From Flammeovirgaceae bacterium UBA5585 (GTDB lineage: Bacteria; Bacteroidota; Bacteroidia; Cytophagales; Cyclobacteriaceae): a stretch of DNA of 64,000 bases. Each line of letters opens with the position of its first letter. The stretch's first letter is position 1. This document shows positions 7,729 through 16,926 of this stretch, piece by piece. The notes below the pieces were generated by a model that did no database searches, was not told the DNA's origin, and saw only the letters and a program-made list of their open reading frames with translations. The stretch covers positions 124,304 to 188,303 of the forward strand of contig DILT01000019.1 of the NCBI GenBank assembly GCA_002425185.1. The letters are read 5' to 3'. The position numbers and the translations under genes are program-made.

Positions 7729-8691
7729 ATGAAAGCCTCCACCCGCACAACTTACGGCTCCCCCGATGTGATAACCGTTAAAGAAGTTGAAAAACCAACT
7801 CCAAAAGCGAATGAGATTCTGGTTCGTGTTTATGCCACTACTGTAAATCGTACAGACTGTGGTGCCCTTTGGGGAAAACCTTTTGTTTTCCGATTCTTCA
7901 TTGGACTGTTCAAACCCAGAAATGAAATTACCGGAACCGACTTTGCCGGTGTTGTTGAGGCCGTTGGACAAAATGTAACAAGCTTTAAAGTTGGTGATCG
8001 CGTGTGGGGATTTGATGACAATACCTTGCCCTCACATGCCGAATACATGGCTATTGATACGAAGAAACCTGTTTTAAAAATACCGAATGGCTTCACGTTC
8101 GAACAAGCCGCAGCCAGCGCGGAGGCTGCACACTATGCTTATAACTTCCTGAATAAGGTTAAGCTTGCACCGGGCATGAAAGTATTGGTAAATGGTGGTA
8201 CTGGCGCTATCGGTTCAGCCGCCATCCAGTTTTTGAAGAGTATGGATATTTTTGTAATTGCGGTTTGTCATTCGCAATACAATGACCGTGTACAGGCATT
8301 GGGGCCCGACCGCATCATCCATTATGACAAAGAAGATTTTACACAGGATTACAAAAAATATGATTTTGTTTTTGATGCCGTGGGTAAAAGTTCATTCAAA
8401 CCGTGTACAAAAATTTTAAAGGACAACGGCATTTATATTTCTTCCGAGTTGGGGCCGGGCGCTGAGAACCTATACTTACCCTTGCTGACTTCCATCAAAG
8501 GAGGAAAGAAAGTCATCTTCCCGCTTCCCATTGATATTTCAAAAAGCCTGGCTTATGTAGCTGACCTGGCAGAGAAAGGAAAATTCAAACCGCTCATTGA
8601 TCGAACGTATACACTTGATGAAATCAAAGAGGCGTTTACATACGTGAATTCCGGGCAGAAAATTGGGAATGTAGTTATTAAGCTAAACTAA
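7729..8691 (+). CDS. NAD(P)-dependent MDR-family oxidoreductase
   Basis: 320-residue medium-chain dehydrogenase/reductase of the quinone-reductase/zinc-less alcohol dehydrogenase type. The N-terminal GroES-like domain carries TTVNRTDCGALWG and GTDFAGVVEAVGQNVTSFKVGDRVWG, and the Rossmann domain has VLVNGGTGAIGSAAIQFLK. The zinc-binding cysteine cluster of true alcohol dehydrogenases is missing. It probably reduces quinones or enones with NADPH. It stands alone, 55 bases after the previous gene. Confidence 0.88.
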   Translation: MKASTRTTYGSPDVITVKEVEKPTPKANEILVRVYATTVNRTDCGALWGKPFVFRFFIGLFKPRNEITGTDFAGVVEAVGQNVTSFKVGDRVWGFDDNTLPSHAEYMAIDTKKPVLKIPNGFTFEQAAASAEAAHYAYNFLNKVKLAPGMKVLVNGGTGAIGSAAIQFLKSMDIFVIAVCHSQYNDRVQALGPDRIIHYDKEDFTQDYKKYDFVFDAVGKSSFKPCTKILKDNGIYISSELGPGAENLYLPLLTSIKGGKKVIFPLPIDISKSLAYVADLAEKGKFKPLIDRTYTLDEIKEAFTYVNSGQKIGNVVIKLN

Positions 8692-8712
8692 GCAGCTAGA
8701 CTTGAGTATTTA

Positions 8713-8790
8713 CTTTGTGAGTTTTTGTGCTTTGGTGATTTAGTGGCCTGAAGCAGAAGTGCTTAGCCACGAAAACACAAAATCACAAAA
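8713..8790. terminator. long inverted repeat between convergent genes
   Basis: CTTTGTGAGTTTTTGTG...TTTAGTGGC is matched by GCCACGAAAACACAAAATCACAAAAA, an imperfect stem of about 30 bp. It is of the Bacteroidota 'TTTGTG..TTAGTGGC' repeat type and lies between the convergent MDR and CHAT genes, where it can end both transcripts. Confidence 0.5.
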
Positions 8791-8817
8791 AATGAATAAG
8801 GAAAATTGTTCCTGAAA

Positions 8818-11616
8818 TCACATTCCCATCATCACAAACGCACCCCAGTAATACGGGTCTTTGTATTTGGTCATGAGCTGGAGTTGGGCTTGTTTGAAAG
8901 CTCGTTGCTTATTACCCAACTTAAGCCAGTTGGTATAAAAGTTCGTCATCAGTTGCTGCGTTGCTGCATCATCAACCTTCCATAAGCTCATAATCATGGC
9001 ATCGGCACCGGCTACTAAAAAGGCCCGCTGCAACCCATAAACCCCCTCACCAGATTTCACATCACCAAGCCCCGTTTCACACGCGCTGAGCACAACCAGG
9101 TCAGTACCCTCCAGGTTTAAATTCATGGCTTCATAAGCCGTAAGCACACCGTTATCGTTGCTGGAAATATCGGTTCCACCTCCGCTTATCGACTTACCGG
9201 CTCCGGCCAGAATCAGCCCTGAACGCAGCAGTGGATTGTTGGTGGCATTCTCTGCATTTACACCAAACACCGATCCACCTGCACCCTCAACGTCTTTCAA
9301 AAAATAACCATGTGTAGCAATGTGTACCAGGGCCGGACCTTTAATCGCTTTTACGTTGGCTTCAGTAGCCTGCTTTTCCATAAACTGGCTGATCTGATAA
9401 CCCGATGCTTTGAGCAGCCTGGCTACACCATCTACTTCTGTTTTGGTACCCGGCAAAGAAGAAATTTCGCTGGTAGCATAATCGGGGAAACCGAGCAGAA
9501 AAGCGCTCTTTCTTGGGGCACCTTGTTTCTTTGCTTTCAGGGCAATTAAATCTTTCGAATTACCAATAATTACCAGGTCGTAACGATTCAGCACGAAATC
9601 GCCATCAGGCTTTTTCAACGTGTTCAGGTTAAGCTGATTGTACACGCCATCAGGCGATATGTAAATCATCCTCCGGTTGCCCAGTTCCGGCTCAATCCTG
9701 CTCCAGTATTGATCGTACGAATATCCATCTGCAATTTTTTCATGAATGGCATTGCGATAGAATCTTGCATAGCGTGTTTCTAATTGATTACCGTTTTCCA
9801 GGATCACCATACGCGGCATTTCCAAACCCTTTTTCAGTATTAGGGCAACATAACGCACATCATCGGTAAAATCCTGATTGAACCCACGAACACGTACAAT
9901 GTCAACAACTGCTTCTGTATCGGTTAATAACCCCAATACCTGTTTATAGCTGGTTTTTTGTGTGGAGTATCCCGCGGAGAAATCTGTGGACCGTTCGGAC
10001 AATGAACGTTCCATCGCGTTGGCTTTGCGCTCCATTTCAGCCAGGTCAATTTTTTGCTCCTTTAGTTCTTCTTTCGAGTAAGCATACAATCGGGCCAGTT
10101 GTTCTTTCTGATCAAGCCAGTGCAAATAATCCTGTTTGAGCTTTTCATCCTTTCCTTTAAGAATTGTTTCTTTTACTTTGTTTGTTGAATTCAGCAAGAT
10201 GGCTTTTGTGGCAATGTGGTAATCATAAAAATCCTGAACCACCTGTGCTTGTTCAATATGTGCTTCAATAGCAAAATTGAAAAAACGCTGAAAGCGTGGC
10301 GAGGTAATGTCCCAATACTTTGTTTTCTCCGCTTCACTCATGGGCGGGAAGTATTGATTAATGAAGTCGATGGTTTTATCCATCACATCGCGGTACATCA
10401 TATAGGCTTTATCCAACCGACCGGTTTTCCAATAAAGTATCGCCATGTCTTCCTGCGAGCGGGCATAATCGGGGTGGTTAACGCCCAGGGTACTTTCCCG
10501 AATGCTTAAGGCTTTGTTCAGCAACGATTCAGCATCTGCATTCCGGCCTTGCATGCGGTAAAAATTTCCTAAGTCGGCCGTTGCCCGTGCAAAGGACGGA
10601 TGGTTTTCTGTGAATTTCTTTTTGTAAACATCTGCAGCGGTTTTTAACATTGCCTCTACCTTATCCGTTTTGCCCATTTGGATATACAGAATAGCTAGTT
10701 GGTTAAGCAGATTAGCATACTCCGGATTACTCTTTTGTCCCCGGTTTTCATAGATGGATTTAATGTTCAGGTAGGTTTTTTCCGCTTCGTCAAATTTACC
10801 GGCCGCCTGGTAAACGTTGGCCAGATTAGAAAGGAACTGCCGGTTCTCGAATGACTTTTTACCCTTAAGTACGTTTGTCTTTTTAAGCGCAACCTCAGCC
10901 ACACTACTGGCTTCAGTCATTACCTGGATGGCTTCATCGAACCGACCCATGGTTTGAAACAATACGGCTTTGTTATTTAGTAAAATGGCGTATTGCAGGC
11001 TTTGATCACCAAACCTCTTTTTGCCTTGTTCCAGGGCAACATTAAATGTTTTCTCCGCATCGTTATACTGACCGAGTTGTTGTTGTAGTTTTGCCTTACT
11101 GTTGAGGTTAGCAATGTAAGCAGCACTGTTAACACCTCTTGTATTTTCGGATGAGGTTATCGACCATTCAATAAACTCTTCGGCCTGTTGAAATTTTGAT
11201 TGGGCAAGGTAAACTAATGCCATCGTTGAAATGCACCGCAGATAAATAACCTCACCGGTGAGGTTATTGTTCTCCATAAAAGTTTTTGCGTTTTGAAATT
11301 CAATTTCAGCAAGTTGAAAAGCACGGAACTGAGCGTAGTAACCAATGGCACGCTCAAGAATATCGCGAGCCTGTTCTACTTTTGTTTTTGTGCTCTCATC
11401 TTTATACGCATAAAACCCGCGTGACCAGCCTTCACCTTTCTGCTCAACATCAAGAAATCCTGAATTTTCATTCACGGAAATGGCAAACTGAAAGTCAACC
11501 GAATCAAGCTTGGCCTTTGCTTCTGCACCGGCATCGCCCATGGCCTTGGTCAGCCAATCCTGGGCAGAAAGTGAAAACGAAATACCAAAAAGGATAATAA
11601 ATGATAGAATACGCAT
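8818..11616 (-). CDS. exported TPR-CHAT domain protein (caspase-like peptidase fold)
   Basis: 932 residues. A signal peptide (MRILSFIILFGISFSLSAQD) is followed by about eight tetratricopeptide units between roughly residues 90 and 420 (AIQVMTEASSVAEV, EAEKTYLNIKSIYENRG, DAESLLNKALSIRESTLG). Next comes a helical linker with a coiled coil, and a C-terminal CHAT domain. The CHAT catalytic pair is intact: His769 in VHIATHGYF and Cys846 in VVLSACETGLG, followed by GVYGLQRAFLVAGA and SLWKVDD. CHAT proteases belong to peptidase clan CD and often work in stress or defence cascades. The leader implies periplasmic or surface action. No partner gene is seen nearby. Confidence 0.88.
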   Translation of the reverse strand: MRILSFIILFGISFSLSAQDWLTKAMGDAGAEAKAKLDSVDFQFAISVNENSGFLDVEQKGEGWSRGFYAYKDESTKTKVEQARDILERAIGYYAQFRAFQLAEIEFQNAKTFMENNNLTGEVIYLRCISTMALVYLAQSKFQQAEEFIEWSITSSENTRGVNSAAYIANLNSKAKLQQQLGQYNDAEKTFNVALEQGKKRFGDQSLQYAILLNNKAVLFQTMGRFDEAIQVMTEASSVAEVALKKTNVLKGKKSFENRQFLSNLANVYQAAGKFDEAEKTYLNIKSIYENRGQKSNPEYANLLNQLAILYIQMGKTDKVEAMLKTAADVYKKKFTENHPSFARATADLGNFYRMQGRNADAESLLNKALSIRESTLGVNHPDYARSQEDMAILYWKTGRLDKAYMMYRDVMDKTIDFINQYFPPMSEAEKTKYWDITSPRFQRFFNFAIEAHIEQAQVVQDFYDYHIATKAILLNSTNKVKETILKGKDEKLKQDYLHWLDQKEQLARLYAYSKEELKEQKIDLAEMERKANAMERSLSERSTDFSAGYSTQKTSYKQVLGLLTDTEAVVDIVRVRGFNQDFTDDVRYVALILKKGLEMPRMVILENGNQLETRYARFYRNAIHEKIADGYSYDQYWSRIEPELGNRRMIYISPDGVYNQLNLNTLKKPDGDFVLNRYDLVIIGNSKDLIALKAKKQGAPRKSAFLLGFPDYATSEISSLPGTKTEVDGVARLLKASGYQISQFMEKQATEANVKAIKGPALVHIATHGYFLKDVEGAGGSVFGVNAENATNNPLLRSGLILAGAGKSISGGGTDISSNDNGVLTAYEAMNLNLEGTDLVVLSACETGLGDVKSGEGVYGLQRAFLVAGADAMIMSLWKVDDAATQQLMTNFYTNWLKLGNKQRAFKQAQLQLMTKYKDPYYWGAFVMMGM

Positions 11617-11695
11617 GGTGAGAGCCTTTAAGCGTTTAGTTTTGTAACCTCTAAATTACTTCGTTTACGAAATTATTCCACGTTAAGTTGATGAA

Positions 11696-12895
11696 ATGTC
11701 CGCTCCCCTGAAATTGCCGCGTACCGCTGCAGAATCCATTGTACAGGTTTTAAAGGAAGTATTTGTGCATAACAAGTATGCTGATAAAGCACTGGAAAAG
11801 GTTTTTAAGGCCTTGCCTCGCATAAGCGAGGATGACAAGGCGGTAATTGCGGAAACCAGTTATGCCATAATCCGGTATTACCGGTTACTGCAAACCGTAA
11901 GCAATAGCGAGAGCTTATGGAAAATTTTAGGGGCCTGGATGGTGCTTAACAATTTTGAACTTGATAACTGGAAGGAATTTGGTTCACTTCATTCGGCCGC
12001 TATTCAACAACGTTTTGGGGAAATAAAATCGGATCGAAAAATCCGGGAGTCCATTCCCGACTGGCTGGATGCGCGGGGGGAAGAGGAACTTGGAGAGAAA
12101 TGGGATACTCTAATCGCTGCATTGAATCAACCTCCGGTGATCACCTTGCGCGTCAATACACTAAAGCTTACTCCGGAAGAATTGCAACAGCAGTTGGCTG
12201 ATGAGGGATATGAAGCAACTATCGTTGAAGAATATCCGGAAGCACTTGTTCTTTCCAAACGGAAAAACATTTTTCAGTCCCGTGCTTTTCAGGAAGGCCT
12301 GTTTGAAGTTCAGGATGCCGGCTCGCAAAGTATTGTACCCTTTTTGTTGGTGGAGCCGGGTATGCGGGTAATCGATGCCTGTGCCGGAACCGGAGGAAAA
12401 TCGTTACACCTGGCTGCATGTATGCAAAACAAAGGCCGGTTAATTTCCATGGATGTGGCCGGCTGGAAACTGGAAGACTTTAAAAAGCGCGCACGCAGGG
12501 CCGGTGTTCATAACTTTGAAATCCGAACGATTGAAACAGCGAAAAGTATAAAGCGCTTTCATCAAACTGCTGATCGCCTATTGTTGGATGTACCCTGTTC
12601 CGGATTAGGTGTACTAAAACGAAACCCGGATGCGCGGTGGAAATTGAAGCCGGAATACATCACCAAAATTATCAACACCCAAAAGGATATTCTTCAAAAC
12701 TATTCGTTAATGCTTAAACCCGGTGGAGTATTGGTTTATTCTACCTGCAGCATACTGCCCTCTGAAAATGAAAATCAGGTTAAGCATTTTTTAGAGAAGA
12801 ATTCACAGCATTTTGTTTTAGAGGAAGAAAAAACACTTGAGCCCTCCGCCCATACCGATGGATTTTATATGGCGAGGATCAAACGAATTCCGTAA
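11696..12895 (+). CDS. RsmB/NOP-family rRNA (cytosine-C5) methyltransferase
   Basis: 399 residues. The N-terminal NusB-like helical domain is followed by a Rossmann methyltransferase: motif I DACAGTGGKSLHLAA, motif IV LLDVPCSGLGVLKRNPDARWK with the release cysteine, and motif VI YSTCSILPSENENQV with the catalytic cysteine. It methylates a cytosine in 16S rRNA by analogy with RsmB, but paralogues differ in target and the site cannot be assigned. It is divergent from the CHAT gene, and the start at 11696 is the first ATG with a complete domain. Confidence 0.9.
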   Translation: MSAPLKLPRTAAESIVQVLKEVFVHNKYADKALEKVFKALPRISEDDKAVIAETSYAIIRYYRLLQTVSNSESLWKILGAWMVLNNFELDNWKEFGSLHSAAIQQRFGEIKSDRKIRESIPDWLDARGEEELGEKWDTLIAALNQPPVITLRVNTLKLTPEELQQQLADEGYEATIVEEYPEALVLSKRKNIFQSRAFQEGLFEVQDAGSQSIVPFLLVEPGMRVIDACAGTGGKSLHLAACMQNKGRLISMDVAGWKLEDFKKRARRAGVHNFEIRTIETAKSIKRFHQTADRLLLDVPCSGLGVLKRNPDARWKLKPEYITKIINTQKDILQNYSLMLKPGGVLVYSTCSILPSENENQVKHFLEKNSQHFVLEEEKTLEPSAHTDGFYMARIKRIP

Positions 12896-12909
12896 GCTTG
12901 TTCTCTCTA

Positions 12910-13344
12910 CTAAAACACACCTAAAGCTTTTTGCAGCGTGGTAGGGATAACGGTCATTTTTCTTTTTGCATAATCAAAACAAACAATTCCGGTTTTGCCC
13001 CGGGCTACCTCTTTACCGGTAATTGTATTGGAAATACGGTAAACCATATCAAATCCGTACTTATGCAAATCAAGCACGGCAATTTCAATCAGTAATGTAT
13101 CACCAAAAAACGATTCGGCTTTATACACGATGGCTGCATCGGCCACTACCTGCCCTACGGTACCTTCAATGGATACCTCACTGTTAAACCCAAGGGTACG
13201 ATAAAATAAAGCACGCGCCTCCTGCATCAGGGTAAGAATGGAATCGTTACCCACATGATTACCATAATTCAAATCGGAAATCCGGACAGGGAGTTCGGTC
13301 GAAAAAATGAATTTATCAGGTAGATTGATATGTATACGCGCCAT
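12910..13344 (-). CDS. acyl-CoA thioesterase, 4HBT hotdog family
   Basis: 144 residues with a single hotdog domain: FSTELPVRISDLNYGNHVGNDSILTLMQEARALF contains the substrate-loop Asp-x-x-x-x-x-H pattern of 4-hydroxybenzoyl-CoA thioesterase-like enzymes. VVADAAIVYKAESFFGDTLLIEIAV is the central strand region. It is likely to hydrolyse acyl-CoA in the cytoplasm; chain-length preference is unknown. Its stop lies 14 bases from the convergent RsmB-like gene. Confidence 0.85.
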   Translation of the reverse strand: MARIHINLPDKFIFSTELPVRISDLNYGNHVGNDSILTLMQEARALFYRTLGFNSEVSIEGTVGQVVADAAIVYKAESFFGDTLLIEIAVLDLHKYGFDMVYRISNTITGKEVARGKTGIVCFDYAKRKMTVIPTTLQKALGVF

Positions 13345-13374
13345 ACGACCAATTAATTAACAAATAACCAGCAA

Positions 13375-14535
13375 CTATTTTTCTTTACTCCCGGCATATA
13401 ACTCGTACTCCAGCAACCGGCAATCAAGTTTAGCGCTGTAAAACTCAATTCTTCGCTTTGCCTTTAATCCAATTTTTTTGGCAAGATCAAGGTTACCGGT
13501 AAAAATATACCCCCTATACCCCTGGCACTGTTTTTTCATAAAATCGCCAATGCGTTTGTAGGTGAGTTCCAACTCAGCCAATTCGCCCATGCGTTCACCA
13601 TATTCGGGATTTAGGAATACTACACCGCTTCCTTCGGGTATAGGTGTTTTTTCAAAATCACAAACTGAAAAATTGATAAGTTCCTCCACACCTGCTACCT
13701 GGGCATTAATCCGCGAAATATTTATGGCATCTTCGCGGTTGTCGGTGGCATGAATAAGTAAACCGGGTACCTCTTTAATTTTATGCAGTAACTTTTTATG
13801 CTCATTCTGGTAGGCAGCATTATCATAGCCCAATACATGCATAAAAGAATAATTTTTACGGAACAGACCTGGTCTGCGGTTGGTGGCTAATAAAGCAGCC
13901 TCAATGGCTACCGTACCTGAGCCACACATCGGATTTATGAAAGGTGAAGTTTTATCCCATGTGGTGGCCATTACGGAGGCACAGGCTAATGCTTCCAACA
14001 TGGGTGCACGCCCTGGAATTTTGCGATAACCATGCTTGGAGAGTGTCTGCCCGGAGGTGTCTAAAAAAATTTCAGCATCATTATCCTTCCAATATAAATG
14101 GATAACCGTTTTATCCAGATCAGGGCCAGAGTCAGGGCGCTTGCCGGTTTGTTTGCGCATGCGGTCAACAATGGCATCTTTTACTTTTACATTAACAAAC
14201 AGTTCGTTGTTGATGGTGGGATTGTTGACATTACTGGTAACTGTAAAATAGCCGTCCTTATCCAAAATATTGTCCCAGGGGTAATTCACCAGGTTCGCGT
14301 AAAGCTTATCGGCATCTGAGGCTTTAAACTCCTTTAATGAAAATAGCACCTGACTGGCACAGCGCAGATTCAAATTGAGTTTAATGCAGTCGTTTATGGT
14401 GCCTTGAAGTTCCACACCCGTTTGAAAGGTTCGCTCCGGAAAAAACGAAAGCTCTTCTATTTCTTGCCGAAGGTAAGGCGCTAAGCGCTTGTTGCAGGTA
14501 ACTATAATGCGAGAAGACCGGGTGAACGAAAGCAT
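13375..14535 (-). CDS. THUMP-domain class I 23S rRNA (guanine-N2) methyltransferase, RlmL-like
   Basis: 386 residues. An N-terminal ferredoxin-like plus THUMP region (LAPYLRQEIEELSF..., KDAIVDRMRKQTGKRPD) is followed by a SAM-dependent methyltransferase domain with motif I INPMCGSGTVAIEAAL and motif X-like ADRT-equivalent ATDNREDAI. The layout equals the RlmL half of E. coli YcbY, which methylates G2445 of 23S rRNA. The catalytic NPPY motif reads FLNPEYGER, with Glu for the second Pro, a substitution worth noting. The position modified is inferred, not shown. Confidence 0.85.
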   Translation of the reverse strand: MLSFTRSSRIIVTCNKRLAPYLRQEIEELSFFPERTFQTGVELQGTINDCIKLNLNLRCASQVLFSLKEFKASDADKLYANLVNYPWDNILDKDGYFTVTSNVNNPTINNELFVNVKVKDAIVDRMRKQTGKRPDSGPDLDKTVIHLYWKDNDAEIFLDTSGQTLSKHGYRKIPGRAPMLEALACASVMATTWDKTSPFINPMCGSGTVAIEAALLATNRRPGLFRKNYSFMHVLGYDNAAYQNEHKKLLHKIKEVPGLLIHATDNREDAINISRINAQVAGVEELINFSVCDFEKTPIPEGSGVVFLNPEYGERMGELAELELTYKRIGDFMKKQCQGYRGYIFTGNLDLAKKIGLKAKRRIEFYSAKLDCRLLEYELYAGSKEK

Positions 14536-14565
14536 TGAAAATTAATCTTTTCGAAAGGTACAGGA

Positions 14566-15057
14566 TCAACGATCAATCACCACTACTTTTTTTCGTCTTC
14601 CCAGCACAAAGTTATCGTTGTTCAGAAACTGCATAAGTACTCCCGTAGTAACCAATAATGTTGAGGCCGTAATTACGCCTGTATTGGCCGAGTACGGTTC
14701 ATTATTGATTACTGTTTCATTGAATAAATCGCCAAGAAAAAATACTGTACCCGCTACAATAAACGTAGCGCCAATCGCCCTGGTGCGAAAACCGGAGTTA
14801 TCCCGTTCGCTCAAATCTATCTTTTCAAGGGTATATAGAAGTGTGGTGTCCTCACCTATCCGAAAATAATCCTTGGTAAGTCCACCAATAAGCCCTGCGG
14901 TAAAATGATCACGATCTTTGCGCTTAAAGCGGATGTAGTCTCCTTCGCGAAAGGAAGTAATTACTTTGTCGCCTTTTAGAATAACCAAACGGGGCTGGGC
15001 TGCTGCACTAAAGCAAGCCAGAAAAACAAAAAGAAGAATTACATTTTTACAATCCAT
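14566..15057 (-). CDS. exported hypothetical protein with membrane hairpin
   Basis: 163 residues. A signal peptide (MDCKNVILLFVFLACFSAAAQ) leads into an SH3-like beta stretch (LVILKGDKVITSFREGDYIRFKRKD), then two membrane-like helices (AIGATFIVAGTVFFLGDLF and GVITASTLLVTTGVLMQFL), and a basic tail LGRRKKVVVIDR. It is of unknown function. Its start overlaps the last 19 bases of the aminotransferase gene, so they share a transcript. Confidence 0.65.
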   Translation of the reverse strand: MDCKNVILLFVFLACFSAAAQPRLVILKGDKVITSFREGDYIRFKRKDRDHFTAGLIGGLTKDYFRIGEDTTLLYTLEKIDLSERDNSGFRTRAIGATFIVAGTVFFLGDLFNETVINNEPYSANTGVITASTLLVTTGVLMQFLNNDNFVLGRRKKVVVIDR

Positions 15058-16103
15058 CCAAATGGATCGCTTTTAAGACCCCGCTTTATACCTTCCAGTT
15101 CTGCGAACACGTTGTTTGAAAATGTACGCGACTCAATAGGCGGAAGATAGTAATCCTTTCCGTTGTAACCAATCAGTTCAAGATGGGCTATGGTGGCTGC
15201 GGTACCTGCGCCAAAGGCTTCCTTCACACGGCCTGCCTCCATGGCTTCAATTAATTCCTTTACAGAAATTTTCCGTTCCTCTACCTTCATGCCCCAACTG
15301 CGCGCCATCGTTAAAACACTATCGCGGGTAATACCAGCCAGGATGGAATCACTTAATGCGGGAGTAACTAAAGTATCATCAATCACAAACATTACGTTCA
15401 TGGTTCCTGATTCTTCAATGTATTCGTGCGTTTTTCCATCGGTCCATAAAAGCTGATGGTAGCCTTTTGCCTGGGCAAGCTTGGCCGGATAAATGGCAGC
15501 ACCATAATTGCCTCCTGCTTTCGCATAGCCCGTTCCGCCCTGTGAGGCGCGGGTGTAATGTGTTTCAATACGAACTTTCACCGGGGTAGAATAATAGGAA
15601 CCTACCGGGCAAAGAATAATCATAAAAGTAAAATCATCCGATGGCTTGATACCAATGTACTCATCAGCAGAAAACATAAACGGACGAATGTATAGCGATG
15701 CTCCCTCGGTGTCGGGTATCCAGGCACGATCAAGGTCAATTAATGCAGCGAGGCTCTCCATAAATAATTCCTCAGGAATGGGGGGCATGCAAATACGTTC
15801 CCCTGAAATATTCATTCGCCTCCAGTTATCTGTCGGACGAAACACCAATGCTTCGCCTTCCAGCCCTTTGTAGGCTTTCATTCCCTCAAAAATTGCCTGA
15901 CCGTAATGGAGGGCCGGTGTTGCCGGACTAATCGGCATATAGCCATAGGGCATTATTCTGAAATTGGTCCATTCGCCATTCCTATAATCGGCCATGAACA
16001 TATGATCGGTGTAAATTTTACCGAACGGGATATTCGAAAAATCGACTTCACTTAATCTGGACTTTTTTACCCGCTCAATTGCGATTTTCATCGTTTCGAC
16101 CAT
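15039..16103 (-). CDS. ilvE: branched-chain amino acid aminotransferase
   Basis: 354-residue PLP-dependent aminotransferase (fold type IV, group II BCAT), which interconverts Leu/Ile/Val and their 2-oxo acids using glutamate. The PLP lysine is Lys195 in GTGYAKAGGNYG. The substrate loop CPVGSYY and the C-terminal GTAATIAHL phosphate-binding motif (usually GTA/CVV) are present. ADYRNGEW and FEGMKAYKG are family blocks. Two starts are possible, MVET at 16103 or MKIA at 16091; the longer is kept. It is monocistronic apart from the overlapping small exported protein. Confidence 0.95.
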   Translation of the reverse strand: MVETMKIAIERVKKSRLSEVDFSNIPFGKIYTDHMFMADYRNGEWTNFRIMPYGYMPISPATPALHYGQAIFEGMKAYKGLEGEALVFRPTDNWRRMNISGERICMPPIPEELFMESLAALIDLDRAWIPDTEGASLYIRPFMFSADEYIGIKPSDDFTFMIILCPVGSYYSTPVKVRIETHYTRASQGGTGYAKAGGNYGAAIYPAKLAQAKGYHQLLWTDGKTHEYIEESGTMNVMFVIDDTLVTPALSDSILAGITRDSVLTMARSWGMKVEERKISVKELIEAMEAGRVKEAFGAGTAATIAHLELIGYNGKDYYLPPIESRTFSNNVFAELEGIKRGLKSDPFGWIVKM

Positions 16104-16260
16104 GTTTTCTTGGTTTTAATTGGTTGCAAGTTAAAAGATATTTACAAAGGAGGCTAACGAATGTTAGGCGAATTTGTTCTGAATTTTGTTCCGCGTGCAG
16201 ATCGTTGTTTTTAGCGGTTATAATTCCGTTAATTTTAATGATACCCTAAACTCCCTTACC

Positions 16261-16922
16261 ATGCGATCATTATTGATATTCTTTGGAATTTTTGCATTCA
16301 TCGGAACGCTTTGCCTTTTTCTGGGCGTATACTTTTTGTTCAACACCATGGAAAAGAATTCATCATGGATTGAAGCTAATGGTTCAATTTCCGGTTTTGA
16401 TGGCGAAACCCCGGTAGTAGCCTTCACTTACAATGGAAATGAAGTAACCTTCCGTTCAAGCTTCAGTAGTTCGGACATGCGTTCGGGAGATGAAGTGGTT
16501 GTTTACTTTCCGCCCGACAATCCTCAAGAAGCCGAAATCAAAAGTTTTTTCAGTCAATGGTTCTTACCCATATTCCTCTTTGCTTTTGGATTAGTGTTTG
16601 AGGCTGTGGGTGTTATTGGTGGTGCCGAACAACTGAAACGTCTTAACGCAAAACGTGATTTGTTCACGTATGGTAAAGGGCAGAAAAACATTAGTTCCTA
16701 TTGCTGATATTATTGTTGACGGATCCTTTAAAGTAAATGGAAGAAGTCCGTTTGTAATTGTATGCCAGTATGTCGAACCAAGTTTTTGAATTTAAGAGCG
16801 ACTATATCTGGTATAATCCTGCTGAACTTCTGAAAGACAGAAAAGAGATGGACGTATATGTTGATCCGAATGATTTAACCCGCTATTACATGGATACTTC
16901 TTTTCTTCCGAAGAAAGCCTGA
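16261..16922 (+). pseudogene. DUF3592-type membrane protein, broken by two frameshifts
   Basis: Frame 1 from MRSLLIFFGIFAFIGTLCLFLG encodes a DUF3592 protein: membrane helix, VVAFTYNGNEVTFRSSFSSSD, VVVYFPPDNPQEAEIKSFFSQWFLPIFLFAFG. At about 16680 the frame shifts by +1 into LVPIADIIVDGSFKVNGRSPFVIVCQY, and near 16770 by +1 again into NQVFEFKSDYIWYNPAEL...MDVYVDPNDLTRYYMDTSFLPKKA. All three pieces match the usual order of this family, so it is one gene with two single-base lesions, decayed or mis-sequenced. No other coding explanation fits the 220 bases after 16707. Confidence 0.75.
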
Positions 16923-16926
16923 GGAT

